Positions 14,304-19,499 of a DNA stretch of 19,499 bases are shown here, one piece after another (the stretch's first letter is position 1; each line of letters starts with the position of its first letter). Location: positions 1 through 19,499 of the forward strand of contig DAIQON010000019.1 in assembly GCA_036787835.1 (NCBI GenBank), in the 5' to 3' direction. The position numbers were made by a program, and so were the translations under genes. The notes below the pieces were generated by a model, which was not told the DNA's origin, did no database searches, and saw only the letters and a program-made list of their open reading frames with translations. Origin of the DNA: DAIQON01 sp036787835. GTDB taxonomy: Bacteria; Patescibacteriota; Saccharimonadia; Saccharimonadales; UBA4665.

Positions 14304-15080
14304 ATGGGAAATTATTATCGAGAACATAGCCAGCCTTATAAGCCAGGCCAAACTACGCCGTTTAAAATAAGTCGTTCTAAAATAGAGCTATATGTCCAGT
14401 GTCGACGTTGTTTTTGGCTTGATGCTCGTTTGAAGATCAAGCGTCCTAATGGTCCACCGTTTAGCTTAAACAATGCCGTTGATGGACTGCTGAAGAAGGA
14501 ATTTGATAGTTACCGTAAGCAGGCAAAAGCTCACCCCTTAATGTCGGCCAATAATATTGTTGCAATTCCTTTTTCTCATCCTGACATTGATACTTGGAGA
14601 GAGAATTTCGTTGGCGTAAATACGGTCCACCAGCCGACCAATTTATATGTCTTTGGAGCAATTGATGATGTTTGGGTAACTAATGATGACGAGCTGATAG
14701 TTGTCGATTACAAAGCAACTTCTAAGTCGAGTGAGGTATCAATTGACGCAGCCTGGCAAGATAGCTATAAGCGCCAGGTAGAAGTTTACCAATGGTTGCT
14801 AAGACAAAATGGTTTTAAGGTAAGCAATCGGGCTATTTTTGTCTATACCAACGGACGACTAGATCTGGATGAGTTTGGCGATCGCTTGGAATTTAAGACT
14901 AAGATTATAGATTATGATGCTAGTGATTCGTGGATTGAGCCAACGTTATCTAAGATCAAAGACTGTTTAGAAGGCCCAATTCCAAAAGTCGGTGTTGCGG
15001 CAATGGGAGGGCCGTGTGATTACTGTGATTATGCTAGAAAGCGAACTGAGCTAACCCTTAAATCATTAGGTAAAAATTAG
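14304..15080 (+). CDS. Stand-alone Cas4/RecB-like PD-(D/E)XK nuclease with Cys cluster
   Basis: A 258-aa nuclease of the PDDEXK_1 type (the family of RecB C-terminal, AddB and Cas4 nucleases). ISRSKIELYVQCRRCFWLD (22-40) is the N-terminal Cys pair (Cys33, Cys36). GAIDDVWV (118-125) and ELIVVDYKAT (130-139) supply the metal ligands Asp121 or Asp122, Asp135 and catalytic Lys137. QVEVYQWLL (158-166) is motif QxxxY. The second Cys pair is GGPCDYCDYARKR (Cys238, Cys241). Four cysteines split 2+2 predict an iron-sulfur cluster as in AddB and Cas4. No cas1, cas2, CRISPR repeats or helicase lie nearby, so a CRISPR role is not supported; DNA processing or uptake is more likely. Promoter at 14279-14293. 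Confidence 0.87.
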   Translation: MGNYYREHSQPYKPGQTTPFKISRSKIELYVQCRRCFWLDARLKIKRPNGPPFSLNNAVDGLLKKEFDSYRKQAKAHPLMSANNIVAIPFSHPDIDTWRENFVGVNTVHQPTNLYVFGAIDDVWVTNDDELIVVDYKATSKSSEVSIDAAWQDSYKRQVEVYQWLLRQNGFKVSNRAIFVYTNGRLDLDEFGDRLEFKTKIIDYDASDSWIEPTLSKIKDCLEGPIPKVGVAAMGGPCDYCDYARKRTELTLKSLGKN

Positions 15081-15104
15081 ACTAATAAGGTAGGGGCTAA
15101 TAAT

Positions 15105-15506
15105 TTGAGAATAGCTTTCCTCGATAAAATTGAATCTATTAAGCCTTTTTCAGAGCCTGAGGCTTGGCTAATCTATAAAATAGCGGCACTAAGTGAGGCT
15201 GTTGGATGGACGTTCTTAATAGCGGCGGTATTAGATAATAAATATCATCTACCAGGCCAACACTTTGTCATTGCAATTGCTGGTCAAATACATGGCACAT
15301 TCTTTCTAGTTTATTTCGGCATACTACTTGCAACCTACACCAGTCTTTTGTGGTCACGCCAAAAGTTTATCGTCGCTGCGCTTGCGGGTGTCCCACCGTA
15401 TGGATCCTTAGTTTTTGAACAGTGGGCATCCTACAGTAGAAAGTACCGACATACAACAGAGTATTTCTGCAGCATTATTATCGCTGCTGTAAAGAATTCG
15501 CGTTAA
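15105..15506 (+). CDS. DUF3817 integral membrane protein
   Basis: A 133-aa membrane protein of the DUF3817 family (PF12823), known mostly from actinobacteria and with no assigned function. The signature runs through YKIAALSEAVGWTFLIAAV (about 25-43), GQIHGTFFLVYFGILLATY (64-82) and ALAGVPPYGSLVFEQW (92-107). About three hydrophobic segments are seen. The start is TTG at 15105, set by AGGGG 8 bases upstream; there is no in-frame Met nearby. It lies 24 bases after the nuclease and is probably co-transcribed with it. Its stop is 3 bases from the stop of the convergent gene, with no terminator between them. Confidence 0.85.
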   Translation: MRIAFLDKIESIKPFSEPEAWLIYKIAALSEAVGWTFLIAAVLDNKYHLPGQHFVIAIAGQIHGTFFLVYFGILLATYTSLLWSRQKFIVAALAGVPPYGSLVFEQWASYSRKYRHTTEYFCSIIIAAVKNSR

Positions 15507-15509
15507 TAC

Positions 15510-17387
15510 TTACCTTGATCTACCTGTCGGACGTGTTCTGTGGCCAGTAGGTCGACTTCTATCAGGAGTTATTACTTTTGTAGGATGACTCGATGAACTT
15601 ACACGTCTAGTCCTAGAGTGTCTCGGCAAGTTATTGGCTGTTGGCGCGACTGAATGGGGAGGGACAGTGGTTGTAGATTGAGCTGCCTGAGCAGCCGCTT
15701 TCGCTGCTGCAGCTGCTTGGCCTTTTTGAATAATCTTGGCTTGTGCAAGAGCTGCATGGTACTCACCATATAATGTCCTAGCATAACCCTGTCTTGCAGG
15801 AAGAGAACTAAGAGCGTAACCACTCAAGTCGCCAATATATGGTGAGTTAGCACCTGATGGTCTTTCAAACCCAAGTTCGACTAGTTTAGCCGCTTCTTCA
15901 GGTGTAATAGCGGAATCTCTTAACTGAGCTAATAGTTCAGCATTTGAAGATATCCCGATCATGGCGTAGTCTACTTGAGCTTCTACGCTATCTGGATCCA
16001 ATTTATTTGCTATAGCCCAACCAATAAATGGCCCTGAGGGCGTTTCTTGAAAGAATCCCCAACCAATTGATCTACTGGCTTTAACCCTCGGGCTTAGTGA
16101 TGATGCTGGTGTTAGACTTCCCGGGGCTGAGTCTTCTAGTCTTTCTGGATCATTGCCTGACTCAAACCAACCATTGCCGGCAACGCCCGCCGCACCGCCA
16201 TCTGATAAGTTATATTTCGCCTTAACATAATTAAATGCCACTTGTGCAGGTTGCGCGGGTGGAGCTGGTACAGCCTCTGGCGCAGGGACAGTTGTGGTTG
16301 TAGGAATTGCCTCTGGCGCAGGGGCGTTACCGATTTGAGAAGCTATAAAATCAACCTGTGTTTTATAACCATTTGGCGTAACTTCATGAACACCTAATTC
16401 AGGGTCAAACTGATACAGAGCAGGATTAGACGTTACTTCGTTTGCCCAATCAATTACCTTAAAGCCATACACTTTTGACTGCTTTTCTATAGCCTTATTA
16501 ATCGACTGATAGCCTGGATATTTTGTTGAATAAATATTAATCCACGAAATGTTGACCGTAGGGTTTATCGCCCTAATAGCAGCTATCATGTTGGTGATTT
16601 TAGTTTCAAACTCGATAGAAGGGCCACCATTTGGGGCAGCCTCATACTCGTCGTTTGTACCGAGCTCAACAACCACCGTGTCAGCAGCTTTAATCCGCTC
16701 AGTATCATTCCGGACATTAATAATAGAAGACGTGACACCGTAGCCAACAGTTGCGTCCACCTTGTTAACTGCCCAACCGTTAGAAGTTAGCGCTCCAGAT
16801 AGACCCGCATCATTCATCCCGACCGTTAATGAGTCGCCTATTACGTATATTTGATTACTAGTAGGGGCTGCTTCTACAGTTGCAGGTGATATAGTCTCGG
16901 ATGTTGCTTGTGGAGGCGGAGTGGCAGTTTTTTCGCCAAAGACATGACCTGACTTAGGTATTTTTACCTCTAGACCTGGGCTCAGTGGGGCATTTGCATT
17001 AGATAAATTGACTTTAGGTAATATGCCGCTGTTTGCTTGATCTAACGAACTTACGCTAACACCACTAGATCTAGCTATAGACTCAATACTTTGGTCAGGA
17101 GACGTGATTTGAGTAACTCTATCGCTAGAATGTGCTGGGCTAGCATCTTTCGGTCCGATGCCAGCAAAACTCCCAAGGATACCAAGCATGGCTATCGTCG
17201 ATACTCCATAGGTTGCTGCGTCAGTTCGTAAACTATCACCAACCCTAGCCACTGTCTCTTCTAGCGGGGTAGGATAAGGCCTAAGCTCGAGGTTCAGATC
17301 AACAACATATCTCATCATTTCATCGGTAATAGCTTCAGGTGGACTAGGCTCAATAAATTGGTCGGGCCCAACTTTTAAGGCATTCAT
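15510..17387 (-). CDS. LysM + SGNH hydrolase + phage tail lysozyme multidomain surface protein
   Basis: A 625-aa type II membrane or secreted protein that should act on cell walls. A cytoplasmic arm (1-57) and one hydrophobic segment (58-77) lead to a LysM-like repeat (about 88-146). An SGNH/GDSL hydrolase follows at about 178-352, with GDSL at 184-187 (Ser186), GTND at 243-246 and His334 in LGVHEVTPNGY. The Asp expected three residues before that His is Leu331. A Pro/Thr linker (TTTTVPAPEAVPAPP) leads to a Phage_lysozyme2-like domain at about 380-545 (AGVAGNGWFESGNDP with likely catalytic Glu409, SIGWGFFQ, GFERPSG). An Ala-rich helix and a Ser/Arg/Pro tail rich in positive charge close the protein. 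Translation is coupled to the 230-aa gene by ATGA. Domain calls are by eye. It may remodel its own wall or a host's. Confidence 0.85.
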   Translation of the reverse strand: MNALKVGPDQFIEPSPPEAITDEMMRYVVDLNLELRPYPTPLEETVARVGDSLRTDAATYGVSTIAMLGILGSFAGIGPKDASPAHSSDRVTQITSPDQSIESIARSSGVSVSSLDQANSGILPKVNLSNANAPLSPGLEVKIPKSGHVFGEKTATPPPQATSETISPATVEAAPTSNQIYVIGDSLTVGMNDAGLSGALTSNGWAVNKVDATVGYGVTSSIINVRNDTERIKAADTVVVELGTNDEYEAAPNGGPSIEFETKITNMIAAIRAINPTVNISWINIYSTKYPGYQSINKAIEKQSKVYGFKVIDWANEVTSNPALYQFDPELGVHEVTPNGYKTQVDFIASQIGNAPAPEAIPTTTTVPAPEAVPAPPAQPAQVAFNYVKAKYNLSDGGAAGVAGNGWFESGNDPERLEDSAPGSLTPASSLSPRVKASRSIGWGFFQETPSGPFIGWAIANKLDPDSVEAQVDYAMIGISSNAELLAQLRDSAITPEEAAKLVELGFERPSGANSPYIGDLSGYALSSLPARQGYARTLYGEYHAALAQAKIIQKGQAAAAAKAAAQAAQSTTTVPPHSVAPTANNLPRHSRTRRVSSSSHPTKVITPDRSRPTGHRTRPTGRSR

Positions 17388-18076
17388 TTTTTATGCCCCG
17401 CCGCTAATCTTCGTTCATTATCTGCTCTTACTTCTTCAAAAGCTTGACGTGCTGTCGGCATTTCTACTACTCCTACTAGTGCAGGTAAACTTCTTAATAT
17501 GCCCTTCATTGCCATTGAATGGGCAATAAGCCTAACTTGTTCCTTAGATACCGGTACGGGTGGTCCACCAGGACCTACTTCAACGCCCTGTGTCAAAAGT
17601 AAATCGACTAAACCTGTCTTAAATTGCCTAATCTTCTCAGCTGCATTATTCAACTTCTTATGCTTAGGGTCTGTATCACTATCTACAGGCGCGCCAATAG
17701 TCTCAGATTTAGATAGCTCTGGCTTTTCTACGCTAGGGCGCGAGTAAATCTCTTCAACTGTATTTATCTCGTCTCTTTCAGCAATAAGTTCCGCCATAGT
17801 TCGGGCTTTGGTTTTGAGGTTGCCGTCACTATCTCTCATCGAATCAAAAATTCCCCATAGCGACTCGGGGTTATTAAATGCAGTTCTTTCTACTAAATCC
17901 CGTAGTGCTTCCCGCTGGGTAGGATCACTACCTTCAGTAACCTTGTCTAGGTCATGTAGAACATTAGAATATAGGCTTAACCACTGGTCGGGGTTCATTT
18001 CTTCCGGTAATTCCCTAGGATACTCAATGGGTTGAGCTATTTCGCTAAAGGGCAAAGCTTCGATCGTTTGTGACAT
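17384..18076 (-). CDS. Hypothetical 230-aa protein, first gene of the wall-hydrolase operon
   Basis: Not recognised. It is a soluble, acidic, mainly helical protein with no signal peptide or membrane segment. A linker at about 110-135 (SRPSVEKPELSKSETIGAP) separates an N-terminal part (MNPDQWLSLYSNVLHDLDK, REALRDLVERTAFNNPESLW) from a C-terminal helical part (LNNAAEKIRQFKTGLVDLLL, EQVRLIAHSMAMKGILRSLP). Its TGA overlaps the ATG of the next gene (17384-17387), so the two products are made together. A cytoplasmic partner for the arm of that protein is a plausible inference. The ATG at 18076 has no clear Shine-Dalgarno sequence; the promoter is at 18120-18148. Confidence 0.82.
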   Translation of the reverse strand: MSQTIEALPFSEIAQPIEYPRELPEEMNPDQWLSLYSNVLHDLDKVTEGSDPTQREALRDLVERTAFNNPESLWGIFDSMRDSDGNLKTKARTMAELIAERDEINTVEEIYSRPSVEKPELSKSETIGAPVDSDTDPKHKKLNNAAEKIRQFKTGLVDLLLTQGVEVGPGGPPVPVSKEQVRLIAHSMAMKGILRSLPALVGVVEMPTARQAFEEVRADNERRLAAGHKK

Positions 18077-18109
18077 ATTTTTTGAACCTAATTTTTTGTT
18101 TTTGCAGTA

Positions 18110-18148
18110 ACTATTAAAAATAGTACACTATTTAACCATAAAAGTCAA
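18110..18148 (-). promoter_or_regulatory. Promoter of the 230-aa/wall-hydrolase operon with overlapping inverted half-sites
   Basis: On the minus strand, TTGACT (18148-18143) and TACTAT (18125-18120) are exactly 17 bases apart. Three alternating half-sites cover the -10: ACTATT at 18110-18115, its complement AATAGT at 18119-18124, and ACTATT again at 18127-18132, with spacers of 3 and 2 bases. This layout resembles an operator that could block the promoter. The leader would be about 37 bases. Confidence 0.6.
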
Positions 18149-18191
18149 GTATATAACAGCTTTGAGCAGCACTGATTTGAACTAAAATATA

Positions 18192-18220
18192 TTGACATAT
18201 TTTAAGCATTAGTATATAAT
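18192..18220 (+). promoter_or_regulatory. Perfect consensus sigma70 promoter of the 363-aa membrane protein gene
   Basis: TTGACA (18192-18197) and TATAAT (18215-18220) with a 17-base spacer, an exact match to the consensus. Transcription should start near 18227, giving a leader of about 60 bases with AAGGAG (18271-18276) 10 bases before the ATG at 18287. It points away from the minus-strand promoter at 18120-18148. Confidence 0.85.
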
Positions 18221-18286
18221 TATGTAACTTTGATTAATGTTTGAGATTTTTAACTAATTCAAGGTGAATCAAGGAGTTGCATTATT

Positions 18287-19378
18287 ATGGTAGAAGCAAG
18301 AACAGAAGTTATAGATATACCTACTATTATCGACGGACAATTCCTGGAGGCTAGTCAGCCTGAGTTCGATAGTGAGCCTGTTGAGGATTTTGTAGGTCAA
18401 GCTGCACCACCAGAGCCTAGAATTAATGGCACTCCGCGTGCTCCTGGGACTCACATTGATCACCAGACAGTTAATAATTATCATGGACCTGCCAGGCACT
18501 CAAGACGTGCTAACAGGACGTTAAAAGAAAGAGCTATAAGGGGCGGAATAGCTCTTGGCTTAGTTAGTACTGGAGTAATTGCCGTACTCGCGGTTATGCA
18601 ACATGGCAGTGAAACAGCAGATATCCCTCACGCTGGTGTTGTCTATGTTGGGCCGGAACAAATTGACCTAAGAGCGGTTGTCGATAGCTGTATCTCGGCA
18701 ACTGTTCACAAAACATATGGTGGCTGGAAAGAGGTGGCTGCCGCTATCCTAACGAGCCCACCTTTAGTCATTGCCGGTGTCCATAGTTACGCTGAGTCAG
18801 CAACGTTTACTGGTCCGGAAGGTAAAGGCTGTGGCGAAATTCAAACCCTAGTCGGAGCAAAAGCAGCTGGCGTAAAAACGGAAGTCGATGCTAAGGGTAA
18901 AGAGAAGATCACTATACCTGCTAGGGACATAGTATTCTTTTCCAGCCCGGTGGGTAACAAGTCGGAAGTTACTTATGATCAGGGAGTAAGCCATGCTTTT
19001 GTAACGGCATTTACTGAACTAACTCCACTATCCGGTGTCAAAAATAAGATTAAGCAAAGCTCGGCTCAAGTCACGCAACTATCTGCCAACGAAGCAGTAA
19101 ATGTTGCTCAGGAATCTTGTGACCGTGTTGCTTGGAGAGATACCAAAAAGGCAATAACAGCAGCCTATCAAGGAATTTACCGCACTGAATATCTACAAAA
19201 AGCTGCTCAAGGTAAGAATATCGCAGCCTATAATCCAAATAATGTATCAGTCAATATTACTGGTGGCAGTCCAAGTTTTCCAGAGGCATACTCTATTCCA
19301 AAAAGTGATAATTTCAGTATATTACACCAGAGCGCATGCGTTGTAGAACCAGGTGCATTACATTTGAACAGTAACTAG
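18287..19378 (+). CDS. Unknown single-pass membrane protein with four extracytoplasmic cysteines (363 aa)
   Basis: No family recognised. The N-terminal 80 residues are polar and Pro-rich, probably cytoplasmic, ending in a basic patch (ARHSRRANRTLKERAIRG). One hydrophobic helix follows at about 87-104 (IALGLVSTGVIAVLAVM). The remaining 260 residues would lie outside. They start with HAGVVYVGPEQIDLRAVVDS and hold exactly four cysteines (135, 182, 278, 351), which suits two disulfides. Segments such as RDIVFFSSPVGNKSEVTYDQ look beta-rich, and 265-310 (ANEAVNVAQESCDRVAWRDT) helical. The perfect consensus promoter and strong AAGGAG predict high expression. It is divergent from the wall-hydrolase operon and may belong to the same surface system, which is inference. 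Confidence 0.83.
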   Translation: MVEARTEVIDIPTIIDGQFLEASQPEFDSEPVEDFVGQAAPPEPRINGTPRAPGTHIDHQTVNNYHGPARHSRRANRTLKERAIRGGIALGLVSTGVIAVLAVMQHGSETADIPHAGVVYVGPEQIDLRAVVDSCISATVHKTYGGWKEVAAAILTSPPLVIAGVHSYAESATFTGPEGKGCGEIQTLVGAKAAGVKTEVDAKGKEKITIPARDIVFFSSPVGNKSEVTYDQGVSHAFVTAFTELTPLSGVKNKIKQSSAQVTQLSANEAVNVAQESCDRVAWRDTKKAITAAYQGIYRTEYLQKAAQGKNIAAYNPNNVSVNITGGSPSFPEAYSIPKSDNFSILHQSACVVEPGALHLNSN

Positions 19379-19499
19379 ACTATAAACACCATACCTTTTA
19401 GTCTTAGAACCATCCCTGTATAGCCGCTGAGACCGAAGATATTAGGGTCGAGCCACTAAACATATAGGACACTTGTATCTACTGTAGCACTCTCAAAGC

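Noticed and set aside
14304..15080. CRISPR-Cas locus suggested by the Cas4-like nuclease
   Set aside because: No repeat-spacer array and no cas1, cas2 or effector gene is visible anywhere in the window.
15507..15509. Bidirectional terminator between the convergent DUF3817 and wall-hydrolase genes
   Set aside because: Only 3 bases separate the stops and no hairpin with a T-run spans the junction.
1201..18076. UGA-to-Gly code as in SR1/Gracilibacteria
   Set aside because: TGA ends the large protein at 1201-1203 and the 230-aa protein at 17384-17386, and no in-frame TGA interrupts a recognised gene.
19379..19499. Gene or promoter at the right edge
   Set aside because: GTGCTACAGT on the minus strand (19490-19481) resembles the -10 at 14279, but it leads into no open frame. 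The short minus-strand frame entering from the edge ends within 15 codons and cannot be identified. I see nothing else in these 121 bases.

Overview
The window looks like a piece of a small-genome bacterium of the candidate phyla radiation, most likely a Saccharibacteria (TM7) relative. This is inferred from gene content and not from a database match. The signs are a Cys-less L31, a short ProRS without its editing domain, and a translation cluster from which nucleotide, lipid and isoprenoid genes are missing. A pilin-like protein and a wall-active protein with LysM, SGNH and phage-lysozyme domains also fit an episymbiont lifestyle. TGA, TAA and TAG all end genes here, so the code is the standard one and not the UGA=Gly code of SR1/Gracilibacteria. 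By eye the sequence is moderately AT-rich throughout, and no insertion sequence, phage, tRNA, rRNA or CRISPR array was seen.

Left part, minus strand (1-3300): the 5' two thirds of prfA (RF1) runs off the left edge, preceded by rpmE with its own sigma70-type promoter and by a large cytosolic protein of unknown function.

Central plus-strand block (3522-11595): rpsB, tsf, frr, rseP, a CPBP-family membrane protease, proS, greA, lysS and a small zincin. This is the classic bacterial order rpsB-tsf-pyrH-frr-uppS-cdsA-dxr-rseP-proS with pyrH, uppS, cdsA and dxr absent, followed by the common greA-lysS pair. It supplies ribosome assembly, elongation, recycling, tRNA charging, transcript cleavage and membrane proteolysis.

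Plus-strand accessory block (11649-15506): a DUF427 protein, an msrA interrupted by one in-frame stop, a HAD hydrolase, an unknown 158-aa protein, a pilin-like membrane protein, a Cas4/RecB-like PD-(D/E)XK nuclease with four cysteines, and a DUF3817 membrane protein. Several have compact promoters of the extended -10 type (TGCTAYAAT) and very short or absent leaders.

Right part (15510-19378): a two-gene minus-strand operon, with an unknown 230-aa protein overlapping by ATGA a 625-aa LysM + SGNH + phage-tail-lysozyme protein. It is transcribed divergently from an unknown 363-aa single-pass membrane protein with four extracytoplasmic cysteines. The shared 210-bp control region has two near-consensus promoters and alternating inverted half-sites over one -10. 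This locus is the best candidate for an undescribed surface or host-interaction system.
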